Source of the DNA: Trematomus loennbergii
Taxonomy: Eukaryota > Chordata > Actinopteri > Perciformes > Nototheniidae
Assembly: GCA_012861695.1 (NCBI GenBank)
Contig: JAAOOA010000027.1
Span: 16,066,289-16,130,288 of the forward strand
Direction of reading: 5' to 3'
DNA: 64,000 bases
In this document: positions 28,142 to 39,848 of the stretch, piece by piece
Numbering within the stretch: position 1 is the first letter of the stretch
Layout: each line of letters opens with the position of its first letter
Notes under the pieces: model-generated
What the model saw: only the letters and a program-made list of their open reading frames with translations
Told to the model about the DNA's origin: nothing
Databases searched by the model: none
Position numbers and translations under genes: made by a program

Positions 28142-31100
28142 CAATAGTGCACAGCATGCTGGCTGTGTTGTGGAGTTCAGACCAGTTCAGAGCGCTGTGG
28201 TACCGCTCCAGCTTTGGGAGGGGTGCGCCTGTCTCACAGTCATTTCCTGGACGTGAATATTATGGCACCACACGCATGAGAAACAAACCCTTTTGCCTGT
28301 ACACAATGACCCCAGCCACTTAAATGTGCTTGCAACTCAATAAGCCAACAGCACATAGTGAACTCCCTGGGAAGCAAGTCTTCTCATTCAATGGCCATGG
28401 TAATATGATCCCAACAACAGCTTTATGCAACGCGGCCTCCGGCAGGCTTGGGGCAGCATGGGGTGGGGTGCTGGTTGCGCTCTCTATCGCTGTGTGGTGT
28501 TGCTGAGCCAATCTGACACGTCTACGGTGTCGTAACGTTGCTACTTCTTTGTCCCAGACTTTCTGGACGGCCACTCCCTGTCCTTGGAGAAGGCTGGGGG
28601 ACACCTGTGCACCAGCCCCGCTGCACAGGAGAAAGCCAAGAAGGGGTAGGGGTGGTGATGGGGGGGGGCATGCAGAGCCAGATGTGCTTTGGACTGGGAG
28701 TTTCTTTGTTGGTGTGTGTTTGTTAGCATGTGAGTTTATATATGTGTGCATTGGAGTGTTTATGTACAAAGAGAAGGGACAGGGCAGGGGCTCAGATTCC
28801 AAAACCAAAGCATATTGAGAGGGGAAGAAAACAGGAAGAGGTAGGAATACAAAACAGAGGAGGGCAATTAACAGACAAAGTGACGTGATGTGTGTTTGCA
28901 TGTGTGTGTGTGTTGGGGAAACACACACTGTAGCGTGAGCTCCTGCTTCTTTAAATTTGGGCGTGCCCCCCATACTGTCTGCTATACCTTCATCGCAGCC
29001 TTTCTGCCTCCCTCGCCAGTGATCTCACGGATATATGTACACACAAGGCTTGTGTTGTCTTTTCCTTGTGAGGCTGTGCCAACTTAACTGTGTTCTCCCT
29101 CCTCACATGGAGCGCCTGCTTTCTCTGAGTAACTCTCCGCGCTGTGTCCCCTCCCACCAAGGCTGGCATTAAGACAAGGTCAATATGACAGTCTTTTCTC
29201 TATTCTCCCTTTATCTCCCTCCCTTTCCGTTTCTCTCTGTATGTCTGTGTTCTAGCTCAACTAAGTGACATGCTCCACCCTACAGCTTTTATCTTCTGCG
29301 GCTCCATCCAAGAGGGAGAAACAGGAAAAAAGAGAGCAGAGAGACAGATGCAAAGGGACAGATGGAGGGCGAGTGAGATGGCGACAGACAGAATTGAGCA
29401 TAATGCTGTAAAATGGAGTAGCACTAAACTCTTGATTTAGATTTGTTGGCATGTGCGCGATCTGTTGGAAACAAGCTTCACAAAGATTTGGATCTCATTC
29501 CTCTTTTGATTTGGCGAAACACACAGCAAGGGCTAATAAATGTGCCATGGACGAATGCAATCATTTAGTATATCGGCAGCATTGGAAAGAATGAGCCTAA
29601 GAGAGGATCTCAATGAGTGTTGAAGGTCAGGGCGATACTCGTGCTCTTACACACTCTTCTGTACCGAATCAATGCTGACATTTAGAATCAATTAAGGAAT
29701 AGCCCTGCTCACCATGACTAACGGCACCATTTATTGAGACCTGAGAAGAAATTGGTTGAGTAAAAAAAGAAAGACAGGATGTGTTAAGACAGCGATTATT
29801 CAAGATGGCCACTGATAGTGAATTATTAACTATTAACAACCAAATAAAAACAATGAGGGTTTTTCGTTAAAGTATCTGAGGTTAGAATAAGTATTCTTTT
29901 CACTAAATCTTACTTTCAAACATTCCAAATAATATAAGGCTCCCCTCATAAGAAAAAAAACAGCCACGGTACATATGAATTAAATTAGTGCTGGCAACAT
30001 CTCCACACCAAGGTAAACACTTACAGGCCAAACTTTTTTTCTCTCCCTCTTTCTCTCTCTCCTTTATTGCATGTATAAGGAGAATGTCTTATATAATGCA
30101 AGCGTCACTTATGAAGCTGGGGGCTCATGGAAAGTGGGAGACGATAATGCGAGGGAGGGACCAAGGAAAAGAGGGAGCAGAAGCAAAGTTACAAGCAAGG
30201 AGGAGATGGAGTCCCAGGGAGTCGTGGATGGAGGGGGAGGGGGGTGAAGGGGGCAAAGTCTGGAAGCTAGCTGACAGGACTGGATATGCCCAGACAGGGA
30301 GCCGGGCCCAGACTTGAGAGCCTCATTGGAGTCTCAGAAATGCCTCACCCGTCTCTCCCTCATCCCTTCTTTAAAAAACACCATCAATCCCGTCTCTCCC
30401 TGCCCAGCATGTTGTTCCTCACCCGTCTTACAGGCAGAGCCCCTCCTCCCTTTCTTTTCCTCTTCAAACAAGCAAACACACACACATACCTCAGTCAAAC
30501 TGAACTGCTGTTTGAGGGTAAACTGGAGAATTCAGGGTGTTGGCCAAGCAAGTAAATAATAATACAAACCAGCTGTGTCTCCACTTAAACTGCATTGCTG
30601 TGAGCATATTACTGTACAACTCCGCTTCTTGAACTCAGCTCCCAGATATCAAAAAGCTCCAGCTGGATACAGGTTTAATATCAACCAGAAGTTACATTTC
30701 AGGTATATTGGTAGAAACCCAAAATGGTCTTTGTAAAAATAGTTTTGTTCCCTCCAACCCTTAGCAGCTCCTTTAGATTGCTGTTATTCTTAGGAGTCCT
30801 GGTGTTACTCCTGTATTCTTTCTTTTACTTTTCCTCATCAAATGTGTCTTGCCCCAGACATGGTCTGCGTTTTGTCTGAAAGGCTCTACAAGCTGCAATT
30901 CTCTCACGATAGAAACACTGAGCAGGGAGCGCAGAAGGAGCATTAAGGAGAATGAGAAGAGGTAGGGTGGGGTAACTGGAGTGAGGCACTGAGTTGTCTG
31001 TGTTTATTTTGGAAATGCAGGTCTGCAGACTTGCAACAGAGGAACTGACCCCTAAACTTCCCTATGGCAGATCTGCGCAGAAAGAGCAAGAGTCTGTGCA

Positions 31101-34100
31101 CTTTTGGGATGTCCCACACAGGTGATTTTGAAAAGGATAGACCAAATTGTGCCAGAAGGGGCATTTAAACCCACCCTGGGGACCCAGGAATGGCCTGCTC
31201 CAGGAGGAAACAGTGAGGCCGAGAGGTGATTAGTGGTTACAGTTTAACTGGAGAAAAATGCATGCTCCGTGAGCCCAGCCAGCCAGGGAGCAAAGCGGTA
31301 TGCGCTGGTCTCCTTCAGTTTGCAAGTTAGTGTGAGTCAAGCTCTGTATCCGCTCTGTCTATTCTTAATGTATGGGTCCTCCAGTCTGGCTGTCACCCCA
31401 TATAGACACATCACACTGCAGCACTGCAAAGAATGAGTGTGTCACCTCCACTGCTGCACACATGGCAATGATTAGCGATAAGATATTGTGGAAAATTGAC
31501 AGAACTGGACTGTAATTATATGAGAGCCAAGAGAGCAATTCCCTGTCATTTACCAGTTTAACTTGAGTTCAGCTATTGATTCAGCTTCGTTTTAACTTAG
31601 ATTTTAAAGAGTCCAATTGAGGATTTCAGCCTTGTGGCACATATCAAATCCATTGGTATACTGTACAGTTGATATCAGTTAACAACAACATTTTCAAAAA
31701 CACCAAATGATCTACAAAGTAAAGGGGTCAATAATAATCTCAGTAACCAGAAGGGCATTTGAAGAGTGTAGACCTCCGCCAAGGGGGTCTATACTCCCTT
31801 TTTTTTTAGTTGGTATGTTTTTCTGTAAATATATGTAAAAAAAACATAAAACATAAAAAAATAAGGTTATACACTTTATTTAAATATGACAAAGACCGCA
31901 TGCCCTCTGTAGTTCATTTCACTGAAGCTTCATCTGGCTACATCAAGCATCTCCTCTGACATTCTCAGAGCCTAAACAAAGGTCAAGAACTGGGACTTGC
32001 AAGTATATTATATATGACACTAGTCACGTTTCATCTGTTCAGCACACTTATGGATGAATAACACCATTGTCTTATTAGAAATCTGATTGCTAACACATTT
32101 TCGTTACCACAGAGAGGACATTTGTGTCATGGCGATCACAAATAAAGTGCCGCTTATCCCTGTGAAGATAATGCAAGCGTGTATCAGGTGCCTTGTTCTC
32201 CCTGCATGCCGCCTGATTCACTGCCCACTATAATCCTCCCTTCCCTGCTGCTGAGTTGCCTTTCAGCTTGACCATAATCCCCAGCAGCTATGAAACCCCA
32301 CTGTGATACCAATTCAAACACTCCCACTGGCTCTCCCACTGTAGTTTGTACCACTTATATTCCACCCAATTATTGGTAGCAGTCCTTGGCCACATCAGAG
32401 TTTTGTTTACTTCAGTCGCAAACATATTTTAGTGGCCTCACAACAGGTTGACTACACTGTGAAAAAACAAAACTGTTCGGATGAGAGTTACTTTGTGGTG
32501 CCTTACTCACAATGAAAGAATCAACTGAACTTGTTTCTTTTACATTAAATGCGGTACACTTTTATTAGCCTGGTTTAAGGTAATAAGTACAAGTGCATTG
32601 TGGGTTCCCACCATCCCTCTACCACATGCCTCGTGGTTGTTCTCTGACGCAGGAATATGTCATTAGGGTCCACCTTTTCCACCATAAAGCAGCTGCCTAA
32701 CCCTCACAGTTTGGGACCTCAGGGCTATGATGTCACACACTCGTGATGTGGGACGAAATCTTAAAGCACAGGCAAATTGGTGAAGTGACAACCACTCCTC
32801 TTATTTGATTTTAGAGACAGGCATGGTGGAAAGCCTTTGAATGGTTTATCTTCAAGCATTGTAATTGCAAAGGTCGAAGCAAATTGGTGTCAAACTCTGA
32901 CCAAAACTCAGTGCAAGCTGTTGCACGCAGCAGCTGTCCAAGTATCTACATCTGGCCAAGCATGCAGTCAGGACAAGAAAATGTACAGCAAAAAAGTCTG
33001 CATACACAAACACATGCACACATCCTGAGAGTGTGGAATGCCACCACAGGGGATGCACAGCTGGACCCCAGCGGATATCTGGCTTTATGGTGGTGCTGAG
33101 AGCCTTTTTCTCTGCAGTGACTAAGTGCTGTGTAAGAGAAGTCTAACAGTGTGCCGTTAGTGATGGATGCCTCTCCGTCTGGCCCCAGTTTTTCTGTCAG
33201 ATTGATGTTAGGCTGACCTGCAGCTGAACTGATCATCAGCTGATTGGATAAACAATGCATTGAGCAGGCTCTGGACATGAAGAGAACCTGAGGTCACAGT
33301 TCAGTGGGGGTTGTGGATTAAATAGCAGCAGGACCTGGAAGAGGGAAATCAAAGTCCTTCCTCTGCATAAAGCCTGTGCGGCCTCCCTCGCTGCTCCTCT
33401 CCCCCACATACTTGGAGAGAGGTCCAGTGGGCCCATAGCCAGACCTTCTCCAGTCTCATATATCTGTGTGACAGTTTCTCTCATGCAGCTCCACGTCATA
33501 TGGTTCATACAGTCCCCTACAGTCACCTTGGAAATAAACAGCCATCATACTCTGATCCAAAATATAACTGCAGCCCCCTGAGTGTGCCTCGATCTGCATT
33601 GTGGCCTAATGCTTTATAATGATCAGGCCTTATTCCACTCCAGCAAAGGGCTTGTTAGGTCTGCCTTGGCAGGGCCCGGCTCTCTGCCCTGACATCTTCC
33701 GGAACAATGGGCCCATGGGAGGCAGCCAATGGGGAGAAGGTCCATCCCAAACCCAGTCCCAGTGTGCACACAATTAGGCTTAGGGACAGTGGAATTGCTT
33801 AATTGGAGGAAAATAGCTCTTTATCTAGGCCTCTGTGCCTGTGCTCATTCTTGCCCCCTGCACTACATGCTTGGCCTCAACTAACTAACACAAATGTTAA
33901 GATTGCAAATTAAAATGTTTACTAGTTTCAGTCATTACTTGGTATGTTCATAACACCAACAAGTGGTTATTGAGCATACAGAAAACTCATGGTAAACTGT
34001 GGTCATTTAGAAATGCATACAAATAAAAATCTAAGCACACTTTGTCATATACAACGTGGTGACATGAAATACTAATATGTAATCTTTTGTGTGGATAATA

Positions 34101-34682
34101 TGAAGACATCTGATATTTAGCAAAAACATTTGTGGGTGTTTACCCTGATGTGGGGGTCACAGTTTTATTTACCAATACTCCACTGTTTTTAAGTGAATGT
34201 CAGCAGTGTGTAGACGTTGAACTCTTTATCAGATGTTGTGACAGAACATCACAGAGCTCAGTGGAAGCCTGCATCTTGCACAACAGCTGGCTGGGCTGTG
34301 ATGAACGCCCCTATAGGACAGGATTTGTGATTCTCTGAAAAATGTCTCAGGGTTGAGAAAAGGGGATGCTAGTTCAAGAGGGGATGCAGACACGCCAAAG
34401 AGTGTTCGGTACCTTGTGGAAGTAGGTACTGACAGTGAAGTGCTAACAAACGCAGGTAAAGGCACGTCCGCCGACGGCCTTGAATATGAATGACAGTGTG
34501 GGGAGTCCAGGCTGCAGGATATGGGCGCACCGCTGGAGAGTCTCTGAAATAGGTCACTACCCTGTTTGAACTCGTGCAATTTTTCACTATTGTAGCTGCG
34601 CACTCAGAGCAACGTGGACACACATGACAAAAGAAACGACATAAAGGACTGACATGCATTATAGGGTACGCTCCTTGCTTAC

Positions 34683-35500
34683 CTTACAGTGAAAATACCG
34701 TGGAAATGCCCGAGATATCTCCGACTTGGCCCCCCTCTTCCCGGTGCAAACTTCGCACGCAAAGTCCTATGGCTCAAGCAGCGTCGGTGTCAAATGACTC
34801 CTCGTCAATGTGTCGCTTTTTCCTTCGGTAAACACGAAAGTATAGAGCTGATACGTCTTGAAAAAATATGTCTAGGTGTCTGTAGAGGCGGTCCGTTCCA
34901 AGACCATTGTCAGGTTAGATTTTTAAGCATGGGGAAAAAATATACATAAGCTCAAACGCAGCGTATGTGACAGCTGGTTGTTCAAATACAGACTAATATA
35001 TGGAATGACAGTCTTGTCTGTTGCCGTGGAATGATCTATTCTTCATGTTATCAAGCCACTGGAAACCCGTCAAAAAGTGTAAACACCCAAATCCGTAACC
35101 TTAAGTGTTCCCGCTGATGAAAAAAAATGAAGCCACTGGTTGTGTTGTGCATCAAAAACGGATAGGGGATTTCTTCTTAAATTCAAAGCGCATCGCTTGA
35201 TGGCAACGCTGGTCAAGTGGGGGGTTCCTGTGGATGGACGTGGTCCTCCTGACGGGGTGGGAGGGCAGATCAGACCAGAGGGATGGCACGAAGTGGTGGG
35301 TAGGGTAGGGCGGGTTGGCGACGGGGTATGGGGTAAAGGGGGAGGATCGTCTCCTTCTTCGGTGCTTTTCCAGATGTCGAGGTGGGGCTATAATGTGTCT
35401 GTCCTTTCCTCGCAGTTATCCTCGCGTCTCTTCTGCTTTTTATTTTAATTTTAATTGTCTCTAAGCACTCCAAGAGACGCTGAGTGTTGGTGGTAGTCTC
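34683..35500 (-). promoter_or_regulatory. glis2: Probable glis2 5' UTR exon and promoter region
   Basis: The coding start exon of glis2 has an acceptor before the ATG, so a non-coding exon must lie to the right. The best candidate donor is AAG|GTAAGC at 34683/34682 (minus strand), downstream of a CpG-containing block at about 34700-35600. A minus-strand AT-rich TATA-like stretch lies near 35437-35460. The exon's 5' end and its use are inferred. Confidence 0.35.
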
Positions 35501-38500
35501 CCCCAAGACCGTCTGAAGCGCACAGCCATCCGCCCGGAGCCCAGCCAGCCCGTCAGGACCAGCCCAGAGTCTGCCAGCTCAGCGCATGCTTACTGCTCCG
35601 CCCCCCCACCATGGGCAGTCCCCGGCGCCTCTCCAAACTGTCCCTCTCTCTCCGTTCTCATGTCTCCGCCTCAGCTCCCCTCCATCAACCGGCGTTGGAT
35701 AAGGGTAACACCCCTCTATACTTCACTGTCTGTTGTCTCCTACAGAGTGTAGACATCTCTGTCCATGGCTACCACCTCTGGGTAACCAACCAAACAGTGT
35801 TACATAATGAAAAAGTTTGAAACTACAGACAGCCAGTTATTTTACTCTAACACTAATGTATAAATCCACCCACACACAATACAACAGTTGGAGCTATATG
35901 TGCAACAAAAAATACATAATAAAGATGGAGAAACAAAAATCTGAAAAAATACAAAATCCCTGTCACTTACAGAATATAGGCCTACAGTATTTTATATTAT
36001 ACATGTGACCTATTTTGTGCATCTTTCTAGAGTACAAGTTTAACATCTAAATCAGACAAAAATGAAGGCCTATATACATATGTATTTGCATAGTGAATAC
36101 GAAGTTAAATTACTTTTTTGCCATTTTTTGTTACCTATTGACTTACAAACAATTTTGGGACATAAAAGGATAGGGTTTCTATTTAATTACCATTGATTCT
36201 CAAAGGGATTTATTTTTGTTCTGCTCTGGGAAATAGAAGATATGCCCAGTGTTTAGACCAGTATAGAAGTTTGTTCCGCGTAAAATATGCAAGTTAATGA
36301 CTGTTTAAGTTGTTTAGATTGTACAATGCTGATGTTACAAAGCCCTGGAATAGACAAGGGGCCCATTTTTTTTAGACTAGTGCTCAAGTCAGTGAAACTG
36401 TCCAAAAAGATGTAAGTTAAAAAAAATAAAATCAAGTGGGATAATGAATTATATTTGAACTTCTTTTTCTTAGTAGCTTTAGTTAAACAGCCTGATGTAG
36501 CTTAGCTGCAGTTACAATTGGTCAAACTAATTTAATAATTTAATTTATTTTAAAGTCTGTTTGTTGTTCAAATATCTCGTTGATCATGTCTACTCAAGTT
36601 GGATTTTTGTTATTGTTCCTTTTTTCTAATGCAGATTTTCTATGAGCACTTCTTCATGTTTTAATGTTGTTTTGTGTTTGATGGATGCAGGAACTAATGT
36701 AGCTGACTTTATAAAGGCATCCACACAAGTGAGTTAATAGAGTGAATACCAATTATTAGTAAAAGCCATTTTTTAACAGAACTTAAAGGAAATCATTTAT
36801 ATATGGAATGTACTTATATAGCTACCATGTTGACCTAAGAGGTGTTGAATACAGATGTTGATGTTTTGTCCACCCTGGGACATCCAGAGTTTCAGTGATG
36901 CTGGCATGCAAAAATGTGCACCAGGATCCCCTTTGACTTTTCACCCTGCCACCACTAGAGGGCCTAAAGCAGCCTGGGATAAGATTTGTATAAATCTAGG
37001 AGGCCTTAGAGATGTTATGGAATAAGAATTGATTTGCCAAGCCCTATTTTTTCATTTGAATAAGCCATAATTTTCTGCCCATTTAATATTAATTAAATAA
37101 TTATCAAGTCCATTAGTGAATGTTCATGCAAAAAAAAAAATCAGGATCTCTTAATGCACTTGAAAGCAATGTTTAAGCCCTAAATGTCACTTATAATTCC
37201 AACAGCTCAGGTTTGATTTATGTTTATGTGTTTTGGAAATTAAGTAAATGGAGAAACATTTGCCAGAGCCAATTTAGTTGCCCCGGATAAGAACAATACA
37301 TTCAAAAATATTGCTGTAGTTTGATGTTAATGTTTCATGTATTCATTTCAAGTTTTAAGGGTTTTATATTTTAGTTCACTATTATGGATTGATTGCATTC
37401 AGCACATGCATGTTGGTATTACATGTGATACTCATCCGTGTTGTCTTCTGGATGTTGCTTCAGCAGTTTTTTGTTAGGTCGAGATTCATGATATAGGAAG
37501 ATGAAAGATCCCAATTTCGCAAATATTCTATAAATAATACTTTAGCAGCTGCAAGAAGATAGCCTAGGCCACATGTGTCAAACTCAAGGCCCGGGGGCCA
37601 AATCAGGCCCTTGGTGGATATCATTTCGAATTACTATTAGATCTGGCCCGCCGGTATATTGCACGCACACCTTCACTCAATCCTGAGGGTTTCCTCAGCT
37701 CAGAGCCTGACCCCAAACATTGATGAACTTGCACCCAAGATGAGATGCCAAGTATCTGGCTTGAACTAGCATCACAGAGCAGCAAACTGAGTTTCAATGG
37801 ATGTTTCCTTCTGCACTTTGTTTCTTGCGATAATAGGGCATGTTTGGATTTTTCTTTGAGGGAAATAGTTTTTTTGAAGCTGTTGTTGGCCTGTGGAAAA
37901 ATGTAATCATAAGAGTTGTTTGTATAGGCAATCATTTAAGCTTTGTTAGTTCCAGGTTTAATATGTGCAAAAAGTTCATTTCAATACGTTTTGCTATAAA
38001 CATTGAACCAGTCCGGCCCTCGTCTAGTACCCATTTTTTTATTTTGGCCCACCTTGTATTTGAGTTTGACACCCCTGGCCTAGGCTATACACTGTGGATC
38101 CTGATTTAGTTTTTGTGAATAAAAACATTATTTTTAAATCTCTCGTTTATGTTATGCAAACGTTGTGTTCTGTAATCGTACATAATCTTTTTTTAAATAT
38201 ATTGTATATCCTATTTACCAAAATAGTAAGACTTAATCAATTGATATTTGAATATAGGTAAGGGTTGGGCAAAAACATCCAAACCTATTTAATCGTACTG
38301 TAACTACACAAAGAAACTATTATGTTATATCCTGTTAATTTATCTATCAAAGTCTGAGTTTATACGCCTAGAAATATAAGAACTGTATTTAAGTTGAAAA
38401 ATATATGTGTGACATCTAAAAAATGAAATATAATATGAACTATTTAAAAAAGAAATACCATTTTAAATGCGTACTGTGGGCCTGATATATAGAAATAACT
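35501..38500. other. Intergenic spacer between glis2 and tfap4 5' ends
   Basis: CpG-rich at the left edge (to about 35640), then AT-rich. No conserved reading frame is visible. The only identified item is the hAT element at 37570-38077. Confidence 0.5.
37570..38077. mobile_element. hAT-like non-autonomous element with exact 8-bp duplication
   Basis: A 508-bp element flanked by GCCTAGGC on both sides (37562-37569 and 38078-38085). The termini are CACATGTGTCAAACTC and the reverse complement of CAGGGGTGTCAAACTC. Subterminal GGCCC motifs (CAAATCAGGCCC, TCTGGCCCGCC) are typical of a widespread vertebrate Charlie-like hAT family. No transposase frame survives. Confidence 0.85.
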
Positions 38501-38535
38501 GCCATAGTGCTACATGAAGGTCATCTGTGTGTAAC

Positions 38536-39759
38536 CAGCTGTGTGATAATCAGCGTTAAAGATATGCTTGTGTTAAAGCTCCTCAGCTCACAGCTGCAGC
38601 AGTAAGGTAGACTAATTAACAAAGCGCCACCATGTGCCTCCACAAGGATACAGCTGCAACAGCTCTTCGTGTTTCCGGGTGCACAAAAACAAATTCGCTG
38701 CTCCCATTTTGTGTCTGGCAGGTTATTACTGCATGAGCGTCACAGCTTCTATTAAAATAGGTTAATGTGGTTTATTCTCCTGCACTACCACTGTTGCTAA
38801 CCAAAATGGTGATCAACACACGGTTAGCAGTGGTGTGTGTCAGCAGTGTGTCCCTGAAAGCCCTCTCGGTGTGCTGTTGCTGTGCAGCTCTGCCAGCCCG
38901 TCAGCTGATCCTCTGTCCTCTTATCGCAGCTGTTTGAGTGTCCGCCCCTACTGTAGTCCTGCTTTTTATTTACTACACCAGTGTCAAGGTGCAATCTACA
39001 TGTTGAGGTTATTGCTTTAACATATATTGTAAAATGACTCCTATGTTTATTGCATATTATTAGCATGTACCTGTTTGTTACATATATTAGGGATCTTTAA
39101 ATATGTAAGGGTTAAATCTAAAGGCGCTCTTTATAAAAAATATTCTTGAAACAAGTCGAGGGGAAATATACGTGTGATTTATATGTTATTACCGACTGGG
39201 GGATTCGTGGATTGCTTTTATTCCACACTGCATCGTACATTTAATCGTAAATGATCTGCTAATGTTTCACTGTAATTCATATTAAAGACATTTAACCCCC
39301 TTTTCAGCCATGTGCGCTTTCTTGACGCTGTATCTCTGCGCTAAATAGTCCTTTGTTTACATGCAGTCCCCCCTCTCTGCGGAAGGAGGCTTTTGGAAGT
39401 GCAGTGTGACTCCTACCAGCTGTTTCCCGCCTTGAAAGCCATCCGATCAGCTGCATACACACACACATGCACGCGCGCACACGGTCATGCAGAGGGAGAA
39501 AGCAGAGGGGAGGGAGAGAGAGAGGTAGAGCCACACACAACGAGGGAACCCCATCAGCTGGAAGTCGAGTAACATTACAACTCTCAGCAGCCTGAAAAAC
39601 TACTACCTTACACAAACGAGGATTCATATCTTCTTTGAGGATTTAACCCGCGTCGGATCACGGGATTTCTGCTCTCTAATCATATTATTTTTTCTTTTAT
39701 TCAACGAAGACTGTTGCCTGTTTTTTTTAGCAGGGGGGGCAAACTGGCGAGTGGCGAGC
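38536..39759 (+). promoter_or_regulatory. tfap4: tfap4 promoter and 5' UTR with clustered CAGCTG E-boxes
   Basis: Eight CAGCTG hexamers occur at 38536, 38591, 38651, 38902, 38927, 39417, 39448 and 39555, against about 0.25 expected by chance in a stretch of this length. CAGCTG is the established recognition site of AP-4 itself. The last part is presumably 5' UTR leading to the ATG at 39760; a GA-rich segment (39488-39530) and CpG dinucleotides are also present. The start site is not fixed by the sequence. Confidence 0.55.
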
Positions 39760-39848
39760 ATGGAGTATTTCATGGTACCAGCTCAGAAGGTGCCCTCTTT
39801 GCAACATTTCAGGAAAACGGAGAAAGAAGTGATTGGAGGTCTTTGTAG
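39760..39848 (+). CDS. tfap4: tfap4 coding exon 1
   Basis: Encodes MEYFMVPAQKV to EKEVIGGLC and two bases of the next serine codon. The ATG is chosen by identity with the mammalian start. Donor GTGTGT. Confidence 0.95.

Noticed and set aside
28320..28973. Longest unexplained open frame of the middle region, 217 codons on the minus strand
   Set aside because: Low-complexity, His/Thr/Pro-rich composition, no domain signature, no splice or promoter context, and it lies in the probable glis2 intron 1.
31740..31900. Possible transposon end (GACCTCCGCCAAGG)
   Set aside because: The word resembles a dispersed marine repeat but no second terminus or target duplication could be found.
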